The notes below the pieces were generated by a model. It was not told the origin of the DNA and did no database searches. It saw nothing but the letters and a program-made list of their open reading frames with translations. From NCBI RefSeq assembly GCF_003315795.1, contig NZ_QMEY01000009.1:214600-278599 (forward strand): a stretch of 64,000 bases of DNA. Reading direction: 5' to 3'. Source of the stretch: Spongiactinospora rosea (lineage in GTDB: Bacteria; Actinomycetota; Actinomycetes; Streptosporangiales; Streptosporangiaceae). The position numbers and the translations under genes were made by a program. Below, one piece after another: positions 25,801-34,644 of the stretch (position 1 is its first letter; each line of letters begins with the position of its first letter).

Positions 25801-28800
25801 GTGGGGTGACCTCGGTGCGATCCTCACCGGGGTAGGCGGTGGTGGTCCGCCGAAGTTCGGTGCCCAGGTTGTAGTCGATCGCGGCGACCACCCGCTCCTG
25901 GTCGTCGTAGACGTTCTTGGTCCACTGCGGCAGGCTGGTCAGGGCCGGGTTGAGCAGGCCGCTGCCCGCTTCCTCCTGGTTGTGCACCGGATCGGAGTCC
26001 GCCAGCGTCAGCCCGCGCGCGTCGTAGGCGGTCACGGTCACGATCCGGCCGCCGGCCGGGGAGTCGGACTGCGCCTCGCGGGCACGTCCGAACCCGTCGT
26101 CGTAGCTGTGGCTGGTCAGCCACTTCGCGCTCGGCCCGGAACCGGTCAGCAGTCGTTTGGTGGTGGTCTTGGTGGCCGCGGTGGGCTGGCCCCAGCCGTC
26201 CCAGGCGATGTGGTACGACACCGTGCCTGTGGGCGTGCCGCCGCCGCGCGGTTGACCGGGCCCCCACACCGTGGTGGTACGGCCGAGCGCGTCGTAGTCG
26301 AACTCGGCGACCTTACCGTTCGCGTCGGTGATCTTGGTGGGGCTGCCGTACCGGAATGAGGTCTGAGTCGTGAGGGTGTGCCCGAGCGGGTTGGTGACTG
26401 TGACGCCGTCGCTCGGCCAGCCCACCGCCGGGGAGTAGGTCGTCGTGGCGACCTTGCCCAGGGCGTCGGTGCCGGTCAGCGGCCGACCATAGTCGTCGAA
26501 GGTCGCCTTGACCGTCGAGATCGTTGACGCGGTGGCGTACGAGCGGACCTCAGTGGCATTGCCGTCGGTCGGCTTGTTGGTCGCCGGGTCGGTGCCCTGG
26601 TCGTACAGGGTGACCTTCTTGCCGATCAAAGTCCCCGAGGCGCAGTCGTCGCCCGCGCGTACCTCGGTCACCGAGGGGAAGTCGAGCAGCCACTGGCCAG
26701 GGTCGCCGTTGCGGGCGTAGGTGGTGGAGGTGCAGGTGTTGTCGGCCGTGACGCCGTCCTGGCCGTACTCGTTGACCTTGTTCGGCAGGCCGTCGGCGTT
26801 ATAGGCGGTGCGCTTGTCGGTGTACCGCCAGCCCCCGCCGGTGACCTTCTCCCGCGACCGCTCACGAGTGGTCAGAACGAAGGCCGGATCCATGGTGCCG
26901 GGGCCGTTGCCGGTGGACTGGATGGTGTACTCATAACGGGTGGAATCGACCTCGGTATAAGCCCGCGGGCTGAGCGAGGTCATCTTCCATTCCTGCTCCT
27001 GCAGAACCTCTCCCTGCAGGGCCGCCACATCGGTGACCGTGCCGCCCTCGAAGTGGGGGACGGCCTGACCGGTGCCGCGCAGGAAGGTGCGGGTGGACAC
27101 GCTGTACCCACTGGGGTCGGTACCTGAGCCCTCGATGGTCCGTACCTGTCCGTAGCCGCGCCAGTCGGAGCCGGTGGGCGCCTGGTTCGGCTGAGCGAAC
27201 TGCACCCGGTTGGTCCACCACGGCGAGCCGATGAACTCGTAGTTGTAGACCATGTCCGGCGATCCGGCCACCATGTCCCGCTCGACGACCTTGACCGCGA
27301 GTTGCTTGTAGAACCGTGCCCAGCTCTCGTATCCCGAGTCGGGGTCGCTGCCGTAGTCGACCTGGTAGCAGTCGCCGGTCTTGTCAGGCAGGTAATCAGA
27401 ACCGTCGCGGCCCTTGCCGCCGCCACATGGGTCCGCTTGGCCGTAGGTGACCTCGATACGGCCGCCCATGCCGTTGCTGATCGCGCCGATCCTGGGCACC
27501 ATCCGCCACGACAGCAGGTCGGTCCAGTCCGACATCGTGTCGTAGTCCATCTTTCCGGCCAACATCACCGCGTCGAAGTCATGTGGTGGCACGGTGATCT
27601 GCTGTTCCCCGGCGATGCCGACCTCGTGCACCGTGTCCAGCCACAGCACCGGGTCGTACGGCGGGCCGAAGTCGGTGCGCTGATAGATCCAGTCGTGGCT
27701 GAGGACCAGGCGGCGCACCTGGTCCCACTCCCCGGTGTCCGGGTGGCGCGCCTCGCTCGATATCGAATCCAGTTTGCGGCTGGAGTAGAACGCGATCGCG
27801 CTGTTCCCGCAGTCGATGGGCAGCGGGCAGTCCAGGTCGGTCGGCTCGTCCACACCGCCCCGTGAGGAGGTGTCGAACGTCATCCGCGCGGTCGGGACGC
27901 TGCCCGTCACCTGGGTGTTGTGGCCCCAGGTGGCCTCGGCGAGATGACCGCCCTGGTTGTAGGGCAGCACCCGGTACGTCTCGTGCAGGCACGAGGGCAG
28001 GCAGAAGTAGTTGGTCTCCTCGACATAGGAGTAGTCGGTCACGTTCTCGTTGCGGTCGATCTCCTGGTCGAGGTTCCACCGCCACACGCCATTACAGGTC
28101 GGCGGGATGGCGTCATTCTGGTACCGGTCGAAGCAGGGTTCACCCTGCTCGTTGCCGACGTAGGGCACCTGCCACTGCGCGTCGGCGGTGTAGCCGAACC
28201 GCCAGTCCTGCCCCTGCTCGTCGGTGAGCCGCCAGTACGGCTGGCCATCGGCGCCGCCGTTGACCTGTTCGATCTTCCATCCGAAATCGGGGACGGTCTT
28301 GTATTTGCCCGAGGTGCGGTCCTTGACGATCTGCGCGGACCGGCCACCCGCGTTCAGCACCAGCTCCGACTGCGACTTGTCGTTGGTCGTGCTGTCGCCG
28401 TCGTTCTCGTCCGGCGACTCCCAGCACAGCGCCTTGCCGGCGATGCCGTTCGGCTCAGTGGCGATCCAGATCAGGTCGGCGGTCTCGGGATCGTAGTAGT
28501 TGTCCACATCACAGCGCCGGAAGCGGCGCTCGATGAAGCCCGCGCTCAGGTCCCACCCGGTGCCGACGACACCGGCCTGATTGTTGGTCCACTTGCCCTG
28601 TCCGTCCACCGATGAGGCGCTGTACTGCAGCGCAAGGTCGGGGCCGCTCCCAGTGGGGGAAGGCGGCTCGGGCAGCGGTACGCCGTAGTCGAACCCGCCG
28701 CCACTGGTGCCCGCCTGCCAGGTGCCCGAGGGCTTCAGGTCGGTGGCTCCCCAGTTGCCGTCCGGCCCGGTCATACCCGCCGCAAGGACGTACACCGACC

Positions 28801-29539
28801 CGGCGGCGAGCTGAGCGGCCAACGCGGTCTCCGCAGCCTTGGCGGCGGCGGCCTTACGATCCTTGGGCTTCGCCGTGGGAGGCTCGACTTCGGCCAGGGA
28901 GGCGCCGACCGCGCTCACCTCGATGTCGGCGACGAGCGTGCCACTCTTGACGTCGTTATGCGCCTTGATCGGCGTCGGCTGGGTGATGCATCCACGGGGC
29001 CGGGGGCTTTGCAAAACACATGTGGGCAGCCGCAGCACCTGCAAACGCCCGGCGAACTGACCGCCGTACGCCTCCCGGAATCCTGCATAGGAGAACTCAG
29101 CGCGTACCTTTCCAGCCACCGGCTTGCCGTCGGCCCGTAGCAACTGCGCTGCGATGCCGACACCGCCGAGCTTCCGCACCGTTTCGGCGGGCAGAGTCTC
29201 CACCTTCACCCGGGTGACATCGCTGCCCTTGACGGCGGCCACCTTGACGGGAAGGCCACCGGCCTCTGCCAATGCCACGCCGGAGAGGCCGACTTCGGCA
29301 CTGCCCGCCTTGGGCCACACTGGTGCACGCCGCTTGACCTTGGGCTGAGATTCCTCGGCGCCCTTGGTGGTCTTCTTCTCCGGAACTTCCCTCCCGTCCA
29401 CGGACGGTTCAGGAGTTGGGACGGCAGCCGAAGCGGGCCGGACCAGCGGTTCCGGAGCACCCATTCCAGAGATAACCAGCAAGGCCGATAATCCGGCGAC
29501 TATCGCCACCAGCCACATTCGCGCACGACGAAAACGCAT
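22877..29539 (-). CDS. RHS polymorphic toxin with Hint protease and ParB-like tip
   Basis: 2220 residues from ATG 29539 (MRFRRARMWLVAIVAG), chosen because the membrane/signal segment follows directly; an in-frame start at 29608 adds 23 unlikely residues. Order: N-terminal anchor; Pro/Lys-rich spacer; TcB/SpvB-like section (LALQYSASSVDGQGKW, GWDLSAGFIERRF); long YD-repeat barrel; RHS core (GLSYLSARYYDSSIGKFISP near residue 1790); charged linker; Hint domain from Cys 1986 (SFIPGTKVLMADGTHKPIED) to LVHN (Asn about 2130); and a 90-residue tip. The tip (HPVESL ... LLVKPDGTIMNGNTRIHVLKGRG) has the pattern of a ParB/sulfiredoxin-type fold. Hint domains of this kind release the tip by autoproteolysis (known for the family). 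A candidate immunity gene follows. Function inferred: contact-dependent antibacterial toxin. Confidence 0.93.
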   Translation of the reverse strand: MRFRRARMWLVAIVAGLSALLVISGMGAPEPLVRPASAAVPTPEPSVDGREVPEKKTTKGAEESQPKVKRRAPVWPKAGSAEVGLSGVALAEAGGLPVKVAAVKGSDVTRVKVETLPAETVRKLGGVGIAAQLLRADGKPVAGKVRAEFSYAGFREAYGGQFAGRLQVLRLPTCVLQSPRPRGCITQPTPIKAHNDVKSGTLVADIEVSAVGASLAEVEPPTAKPKDRKAAAAKAAETALAAQLAAGSVYVLAAGMTGPDGNWGATDLKPSGTWQAGTSGGGFDYGVPLPEPPSPTGSGPDLALQYSASSVDGQGKWTNNQAGVVGTGWDLSAGFIERRFRRCDVDNYYDPETADLIWIATEPNGIAGKALCWESPDENDGDSTTNDKSQSELVLNAGGRSAQIVKDRTSGKYKTVPDFGWKIEQVNGGADGQPYWRLTDEQGQDWRFGYTADAQWQVPYVGNEQGEPCFDRYQNDAIPPTCNGVWRWNLDQEIDRNENVTDYSYVEETNYFCLPSCLHETYRVLPYNQGGHLAEATWGHNTQVTGSVPTARMTFDTSSRGGVDEPTDLDCPLPIDCGNSAIAFYSSRKLDSISSEARHPDTGEWDQVRRLVLSHDWIYQRTDFGPPYDPVLWLDTVHEVGIAGEQQITVPPHDFDAVMLAGKMDYDTMSDWTDLLSWRMVPRIGAISNGMGGRIEVTYGQADPCGGGKGRDGSDYLPDKTGDCYQVDYGSDPDSGYESWARFYKQLAVKVVERDMVAGSPDMVYNYEFIGSPWWTNRVQFAQPNQAPTGSDWRGYGQVRTIEGSGTDPSGYSVSTRTFLRGTGQAVPHFEGGTVTDVAALQGEVLQEQEWKMTSLSPRAYTEVDSTRYEYTIQSTGNGPGTMDPAFVLTTRERSREKVTGGGWRYTDKRTAYNADGLPNKVNEYGQDGVTADNTCTSTTYARNGDPGQWLLDFPSVTEVRAGDDCASGTLIGKKVTLYDQGTDPATNKPTDGNATEVRSYATASTISTVKATFDDYGRPLTGTDALGKVATTTYSPAVGWPSDGVTVTNPLGHTLTTQTSFRYGSPTKITDANGKVAEFDYDALGRTTTVWGPGQPRGGGTPTGTVSYHIAWDGWGQPTAATKTTTKRLLTGSGPSAKWLTSHSYDDGFGRAREAQSDSPAGGRIVTVTAYDARGLTLADSDPVHNQEEAGSGLLNPALTSLPQWTKNVYDDQERVVAAIDYNLGTELRRTTTAYPGEDRTEVTPPVGGKTATVTDAFGRTVKVEEWADGSAHNDTTYAYDLNNNPVKMTDANGNVRSSTFDWLGRRLTAADPDAGASSYGYDAAGRLLWSLNAKNQKISNTYDDLGRQTAQWAGEPNTGTKLAEWTFDTVALGQPGASTSYADGRAYSQAVTAYDHSYRPTATKLTIPAAEGALGGEYAFTNTYDAAGNMRQQTLPAGGGLPAETLTHAYTDLGLVNGLTSGLGTYLKDVAYSPTAKLDARALGANGQIKRTLHRDPTTDRLSRLVTQTKADTTAPETVQDDRYSYDIGGQITRVLDAASAVPGTTDGQSECFAYDGLLRLKTAYTTTAPSCTGTGDGNGSDPYRQAFTYDKVGNITSLTDGGQNATYAYPAPGASAVRPNAVTSITRPGSTDTYTYDAVGQLTGRNVAGKAGTFTWDPLGRLTEATVEGEQTGMVYDASGERLIRREPDGSAILYAGPMELRLSGGQVTGKRYYASADGALIAMRDASGVRWLLSGSHGSTQLSVHDGTGQVSRERYLPFGQRRGEDDLPFTDRGFLGKVEDAGTGLSYLSARYYDSSIGKFISPDPEVDPRKPEWANPYSYAGNNPIGMSDPTGLRVDTGNRGSDRTFYKTHKPSGQKKTKWEHKLEKKHQRATEAQERKIKKARQAEIDRRTRDRSITKQDPTQWETDVLLEEEWHRNFLARLLAVAKQQAMARGDADIQVYLLGAGWSDKLSLGPRGISLKIPLGAKRPYPGFKIFNPKCNSFIPGTKVLMADGTHKPIEDVKVGDKVIATDLETGQTTVKPVAALHTSKGAKEIVQITVGRGEKIAVAYATDEHPFWLPELRQWREAEDLRPGQWLLASTGTYVQIADINLRPRMGQRVHNLTVDSSRTYYVLLGSHSVLVHNTDECPPALKMLHPVESLNKSSLDYWSKKTNDEIIKSLKLGSKEGALLVKPDGTIMNGNTRIHVLKGRGIDVSRLPRTIYKSEQPKDGFWD

Positions 29540-29781
29540 ACGGCACCCCGTCCAATGACAACCTGACGCAGAGCTACACGCGCCGATAACCGGCGAAAAA
29601 TGGATCACCTGGAATGTGAATCATGTCAGGGGATCGGTCAATGCCGGGAAAGTGCCTTTCCCGATGCGCGTGGTCACGATACGGCCGACACTCACCCCAT
29701 GAAGACTGGTCAGATGTTGTGTACGAGGCTGCGAGGCGAACTACTGTGATCTATGTCACATTTAGGGTGGCTCATTAGGCG

Positions 29782-30549
29782 CTACAGGCGGCCAGCTCCC
29801 AGGTAACCCGCTCTCTCGATAATGTCCACTCGGACGACGGCTCCAGTGTGGGGAGCGTTCACCATGTGGGTGGCTGAAATGGCGAGGCCGACGTGATCGG
29901 GGCCGGGGCGAGTCGGATCGGTCTCGTAGAAGACCAGGTCGCCTGGGGTGATCCTGCTTTTCGGAACTGGTGAGCCGGCTCGCCACTGTTCGTAGGTGGT
30001 GGTTCCGATCCGGACGCCTGCTTGTGCCCAGGCGTACTCGGTGAGTCCGGAGCAGTCGAAGCCCAGGGTTCGTGCGCCACGGCCGATGCCGTACGTCGGG
30101 CCGGCTGGTCCGCCGCCGCCCCAGGAATAGGGAACGCCGAGCATGGTCAGGGCTGCGCGGACCGCTATCGCTCCACGACCCGAAGTGGGGTCGGCCAGTG
30201 TGTCGGAAGCTTGGCTGCTGCATGGGGTGGTCGCGGCCGCATTCGCGGTCTTGGAGCGAGTGCTGAGCATGGTGATGATGGCGTGGGCTTGGGGGCCCCA
30301 GCCGTGGTCGCTGATGGTGGTCTCGTCCTGGGCGGATTCTTGGAGTGCGGTGGCGAGGCCGATGATGGCGGCCTCCCTTGGCAGGCCAAGGGAGTTCGCC
30401 GCGTCGATGATGGCCTGGGCGTTGGCCATCTGCTGGGGGCTCAGGCTGAGCGTGCAGGTGGAGAGGGTGGCGGCAGTGGCTCCGGTGAACAGGGCAATGC
30501 AGACGATCAGGGCGGCGCCTGCTGCGATGGCCTTTGTGAGGGTGGTCAC
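29782..30549 (-). CDS. NlpC/P60 cell-wall hydrolase of conjugation operon
   Basis: 255 residues from a GTG that overlaps the stop of the previous gene (GTGA). Signal peptide or anchor at the N-terminus (AIAAGAALIVCIALFTGATAA), a helical region containing IIGLATALQESAQD, then an NlpC/P60 domain with catalytic Cys in LGFDCSGLTEYAW (about residue 162) and His in DHVGLAIS (about 217). Peptidoglycan hydrolases of this type open the wall for type IV secretion in Gram-positive conjugative elements. It is the last gene of the minus-strand operon. Confidence 0.9.
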   Translation of the reverse strand: MTTLTKAIAAGAALIVCIALFTGATAATLSTCTLSLSPQQMANAQAIIDAANSLGLPREAAIIGLATALQESAQDETTISDHGWGPQAHAIITMLSTRSKTANAAATTPCSSQASDTLADPTSGRGAIAVRAALTMLGVPYSWGGGGPAGPTYGIGRGARTLGFDCSGLTEYAWAQAGVRIGTTTYEQWRAGSPVPKSRITPGDLVFYETDPTRPGPDHVGLAISATHMVNAPHTGAVVRVDIIERAGYLGAGRL

Positions 30550-31424
30550 TCGGTGACCTGGCGGGGTAGTTCGCGGGGGCCGAGGTGGGGCCAGTGGGTG
30601 GCGAGGGTGGCCAGGCGGAGGCGGGGGTTGGGGGTGTTCAGGGGGAGCCAGCGTTGGCCGGCGGGGCCGTCGTTGATCAGGCCGCCGGTGCGGGAGGTGG
30701 TGGCGATGGGGACGGTTTGGGCGGCCGGGTGCTGGAGGAGGCGGGTGCGGAGGTTGGCTTCGCGGCGGTCGCTGTGGACGGAGAACAGGACGGGCGTGAC
30801 GATGGCGGTGCGCTGGGCGAGGAGGGCGTAGCCGTCGAGTTTGGCGGCGACGCGGTCCAGGGGTTCGGTGCCGGTGTCGTGTTCGAGGAAGAAGTCCAGG
30901 TTGTAGCCGTCTTCGCGCCAGCGGGCGTAGCCGTCGGGGCGTACGGTCTGGCCCCATTGGGCGGTGCAGCGGTGTTCGGGCCACCAGGTGACCAGGCGGG
31001 CGTTTTCGTGGCGGCGGGCGAAGGCCGCGAGGGCGGCGTGGAAGTCGTTGACGCCGACCAGGTGGGTGAGGCGCTGGTTGTGGGCGATGCCGAGGGCGCG
31101 GTCGCGGCGGTAGCCGAGGGCGGCGAACTCGATGCCATCTTCGGAGGCCAGGACGGCGGCTCCGGCCGCGCCGATGACGTAGTGGTAGGGGGCGGCTCCG
31201 GCGCCGACGGGGAGGTTGGGGCGGAAGCGTTCGAGTACGCCCATGTGGTGCAGGGTGAGCAGGCGCTTGCGGGTGGCGGTGTCGGTGTCGAAGAAGAGCT
31301 GGGTGATCTGGGGTGAGGTCAGGACGCGGTGGTCCCAGACGGCGCGGAGGATCTTGCGGTCGCGGGGCGTGAGGCGTACGGCGAGCGCGGCCAGGACGGC
31401 GGGCGTGAAGCGGGACTGGGTCAT
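30546..31424 (-). CDS. Replication-relaxation family protein
   Basis: 292 residues; AAAGGAG 8 nt before ATG 31424. The N-terminal winged-helix signature LTPRDRKILRAVWDHRVLTSPQITQLFF is typical of the replication-relaxation family on actinobacterial plasmids and integrative elements. A nuclease-like core follows (HLVGVNDFHAALAAFARRH ... RPDGYARW ... FFLEHDTGTEPLDRVAAKL). It is usually encoded beside conjugation genes and probably binds element DNA. It overlaps the NlpC/P60 gene. Confidence 0.85.
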   Translation of the reverse strand: MTQSRFTPAVLAALAVRLTPRDRKILRAVWDHRVLTSPQITQLFFDTDTATRKRLLTLHHMGVLERFRPNLPVGAGAAPYHYVIGAAGAAVLASEDGIEFAALGYRRDRALGIAHNQRLTHLVGVNDFHAALAAFARRHENARLVTWWPEHRCTAQWGQTVRPDGYARWREDGYNLDFFLEHDTGTEPLDRVAAKLDGYALLAQRTAIVTPVLFSVHSDRREANLRTRLLQHPAAQTVPIATTSRTGGLINDGPAGQRWLPLNTPNPRLRLATLATHWPHLGPRELPRQVTE

Positions 31425-31439
31425 GGGTGGTGCTCCTTT

Positions 31440-33677
31440 TCAGTGGGTTCGTGGATCGTTGGGTACGGGGATGGCGGTTTGGCGGCCGTGGGCGTGGGCT
31501 GCTGCGGTGCGGACCTGAGCGGCGACGTTGGGGGCGGGCTCGGGCAGGGGGCGGGTCCGCAGGGTGAAGGGCGGGGCTTCGGCTGAGCGGACGACCAGGC
31601 GGGCGGCGGCTTGGAAGGCGTCCAGGTTGGCCAGGTCGTGGGCGGACAGGTGCGGGGTGAAGTGCCGTTCGGCTTCGCGGGCGTCCTCCGGCGACAGCGA
31701 GAAGTAGATCTTGTTGCGGGCGTCGGAGGAGATGGCCTGGCGCAGGTGGCGTGGTAGCTGGGCGAGGTGCTGGTGGGCCAGTACGAGTGACACGCGGTAG
31801 GCGCGGGCTTCGGCGAGCATGTCGCTCAGCGCGTGCGGGAGGGTGAGGAAGTTGTGCGCCTCGTCGCAGTAGAGCGCGGCGTGGCCGCGTGGGCGGCCGA
31901 GTTTGGCGCGGCGGGCGGCGGCCTGCCACACCTGGGCGAGGATGACCGAGCCGAGCAGGCGGGCGGTGTCGTCGCCGAGTACGCCTTTGGGCAGGCGGAC
32001 CAGCAGGATGCCGCCGTCGAGTACGTCGGCCAGGTCGAAGGTGGAGGTGGCCGAGCCGAGGATGTCGCGGACGAACGGGCGGAGCAGGAAGGCCCGCAGT
32101 TTGTTCATGATCGGGGCGGTGACGTTGGCCTGGGACTGTTCGGACAGGCTGTCGTACCAGTTCCAGAAGCCGCGCAGGATCGGGTCGCCCAGGGTGGCGG
32201 TGGCGCGTTGGCGGCGGGCCGGGTCGGTGAGCAGGTCGGGGATGTCGGCGAGGGTGCCGCCGGTGCGGGCCAGGGTGAGCGCGCAGCCGCGCAGGATGTC
32301 GTCGGTACGCGGGCCCCAGTAGTCGCTGTAGATGGTGTGGAAGATGCCGACGAGGTTGTCCACGGTCATGTCGGCGTCTGTGGACGGGCCGCCGAGGGCG
32401 TTGAGGGAGGGGCGGGGGTGGCGGTCGTCGGGGTCGATCAGGACGACCTTGGCGGCGTGCTCGGGCGGGATGAGTCCGAGGAGGTCGCGTATCAGGTCGC
32501 CCTTGGCCTCGATGATCACCGTGCCGCGCCCGGCCTGGATGTCGGACAGGATCATCTGGGCGAGGAGGGTGGATTTGCCGGTTCCGTTGGGGCCGAGGAC
32601 GTGTACGTGGTGGCAGGAGTCGGCCACGCGTAGCGCGACGGGGCGTTCGTGGCCGGCGTCGGAGACGCCCAGGATCTTGCCGGTCCTCGGGATGGCCGGT
32701 GTCGGCGGGACGCTGTTGGCGCCCGCGCGGGTCAGCCCGGGTACGGCGGGGTCGAGCGGGAGGTGGGCGAGTGCGGCCAGTTCGGGGACGGAGAGGAGGA
32801 AGCCGCGGCCGAGTCGGCGGTCGGCGAGGCGGCGGGCCGGGGCGGGCAGGCGGTGGCGTTGCAGGCGGTTGTGCCCGTTGTAGAGGGCGAACGCGGACGC
32901 GATGGCGTGGGCGCGGCCGGTGAGGGCGCCCCGGGCGGAGCGTGGGTCGTCGGCTTGTACGGCGTAGCGGATGGCGACTTCGTAGCGGGGTCGTTGCGCC
33001 TTGTCGCGGATGGCTCGGGCTTCGGCGGACTCCTCCAGCCTGGCCACTCGGTCGGGGGTCGGGTGGTAGCCGTGGCCGGGGGTGATGAGGTCGAGTACGG
33101 CGCGTACTGGTCGGACGAGGAGTGGCAGGCCGGAAAGGCGTCTGCCGGTGGCGGGGCGGGCCAGGATCTGGATGGCAGCGTGTTGCCGCTGTGGCATGCC
33201 GGCTGCCGCGCCGAGCAGGGCGCGGAGCGGGTCGATGCCGTGGCCGTGCCGGATCGGCAGCCGTTCGCCTCGGGCGGGCAGGAAGCTGCCGCCGATCGCG
33301 CGGCCGGTGAGCGGGACGGGCGGGGTGGCGTCGGCCGGTCGGGTACGGCAGGACGGCCAGGCGGCCTCAATGGCGCGTTCCACCAGGTGCTGGGGGATCA
33401 CGCCCGGGACCCAGATCCGGATGCGGACGCCGTTGATGCCGAAGAGGTACTCGAAGGCGAGGTGCGGTTGGCCGAGCAGGACCCGTTTCCAGGCTGGGTG
33501 GAGCAGGCCGATGAAGTTGGCCCACAGCGTTTCGGCGGCGGGCATGTCGGCGGCCGGTGGGGCGAGGATCTCGACGCAGCGGGCGTCGCGGGTGAGGCGG
33601 CGGTGGCGTAGGCGCTTGACGGCCGCGTGGGTGAGGGGGACGGCGGCGGCGACGGTGAAGGCGAGAAGGTGGCTCAT
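31440..33677 (-). CDS. VirD4/TraG-type conjugative coupling ATPase
   Basis: 745 residues from ATG 33677; a longer in-frame reading overlaps the upstream lipoprotein gene and is rejected. N-terminal hydrophobic stretch, then a conserved region (VAIRYAVQADDPRSARGAL), Walker A GPNGTGKSTLLAQM near residue 360, Walker B-like HAALYCDEAHNFL, and VSLVLAHQHLAQLP. This is the pattern of type IV secretion coupling/DNA-transfer ATPases found in actinobacterial integrative elements. It should link the DNA or protein substrate to the VirB4-type channel encoded upstream. Confidence 0.9.
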   Translation of the reverse strand: MSHLLAFTVAAAVPLTHAAVKRLRHRRLTRDARCVEILAPPAADMPAAETLWANFIGLLHPAWKRVLLGQPHLAFEYLFGINGVRIRIWVPGVIPQHLVERAIEAAWPSCRTRPADATPPVPLTGRAIGGSFLPARGERLPIRHGHGIDPLRALLGAAAGMPQRQHAAIQILARPATGRRLSGLPLLVRPVRAVLDLITPGHGYHPTPDRVARLEESAEARAIRDKAQRPRYEVAIRYAVQADDPRSARGALTGRAHAIASAFALYNGHNRLQRHRLPAPARRLADRRLGRGFLLSVPELAALAHLPLDPAVPGLTRAGANSVPPTPAIPRTGKILGVSDAGHERPVALRVADSCHHVHVLGPNGTGKSTLLAQMILSDIQAGRGTVIIEAKGDLIRDLLGLIPPEHAAKVVLIDPDDRHPRPSLNALGGPSTDADMTVDNLVGIFHTIYSDYWGPRTDDILRGCALTLARTGGTLADIPDLLTDPARRQRATATLGDPILRGFWNWYDSLSEQSQANVTAPIMNKLRAFLLRPFVRDILGSATSTFDLADVLDGGILLVRLPKGVLGDDTARLLGSVILAQVWQAAARRAKLGRPRGHAALYCDEAHNFLTLPHALSDMLAEARAYRVSLVLAHQHLAQLPRHLRQAISSDARNKIYFSLSPEDAREAERHFTPHLSAHDLANLDAFQAAARLVVRSAEAPPFTLRTRPLPEPAPNVAAQVRTAAAHAHGRQTAIPVPNDPRTH

Positions 33678-33678
33678 G

Positions 33679-34644
33679 TCAGGCGCCGTCCACGGCGGTG
33701 GTGAGGGACCAGGCGCCGATGATGTCGGCCTTGGCCCGACTGCCCGCCGGGGGGATGGCGGCGAGGAACCATCCGGCGCGGTCGATCGAGACGCGGCGGG
33801 TGTAGTACGCGCGGCGGGCCAGCTCGGTCTTGGCGAAGCGGATGGGCGCGGGGGAGGCGGTCGCGGGCAGGAAGCGCTGGCGGTCGTGTAGGCCGTACCA
33901 GGCCAGCGCGCCGCCATCGGCGGTGCGCAACGTGTAGATGGGCGGCGGGATGCGGGCGGCGTGGCGGAACCACCACTGGCCGCGTAGGACGGCGCGGTCG
34001 GCGAGTACGGCGCGGGCGGCTCGGGTGGTGTGCGCGCCGGGGGCGAGTAGTGTCCGTGCCTGCTTGGCGCGGTGGGCGCTGGCGACCGACCAGCCGTGGG
34101 CGTGGGCGACCTGGAGGGGGTCGGCGATCAGGCCGGTTCGGGTGCCTGGGTCCAGGGCGGTGGCCTGGCCCTGGGCGTCCAGGTGTGGCTGTGGCACCTG
34201 CCTGTCCGTACGGGACGCGGCCACGACCCGCCATCCTGCGGTGGTCTCCTCGAAGATGAGGTGGGTGCGGGCGGTGGCTCCGGTGTAGGCGATCGTGGCG
34301 AGGAACCATCGGGCGCGGCCTGGTTGTGGGCGGGGAATGGTGAAGCGGGCCTCGCTGATCGAGGGCGGGGGTGAGATGGGGTGGTTGGTCTTGGCGGCGA
34401 GGCGGAACTGCGTGCGGGTGAGCTTCAGGGCCAGGCCGGCTTCGGCATGCTCCATTCCTCGTCCGCCGGCGTGGAGGGCGCGAAGGTACGTCTGCTGGTA
34501 CGTGTGGTGGATGCGGCTGGCTTCGGCCTGGGTGAGCTGCTTGCGGGGTTGGACGGTGGCGTGGGTCTCTTTGGCCTGGCCGCAGGCAACGCAGAGCGTG
34601 AGCTGGGCGGCCAGCAGGGCGGTGGCGATGGGGCGGGTGATCAT
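33679..34644 (-). CDS. Lipoprotein of conjugation operon
   Basis: 321 residues from ATG 34644, overlapping the VirB4-like stop (ATGA) with AGGAGG just upstream. The signal peptide ends in LCVAC, a lipobox with Cys at residue 21. The mature protein has two similar halves, each with a strand-rich motif followed by a WFLA pattern (RARWFLATIAYTG; RAGWFLAAIPPAG), suggesting duplicated NTF2/VirB8-like domains. Located between the VirB4-like and VirD4-like genes, it is probably an extracytoplasmic part of the transfer channel. Confidence 0.75.
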   Translation of the reverse strand: MITRPIATALLAAQLTLCVACGQAKETHATVQPRKQLTQAEASRIHHTYQQTYLRALHAGGRGMEHAEAGLALKLTRTQFRLAAKTNHPISPPPSISEARFTIPRPQPGRARWFLATIAYTGATARTHLIFEETTAGWRVVAASRTDRQVPQPHLDAQGQATALDPGTRTGLIADPLQVAHAHGWSVASAHRAKQARTLLAPGAHTTRAARAVLADRAVLRGQWWFRHAARIPPPIYTLRTADGGALAWYGLHDRQRFLPATASPAPIRFAKTELARRAYYTRRVSIDRAGWFLAAIPPAGSRAKADIIGAWSLTTAVDGA

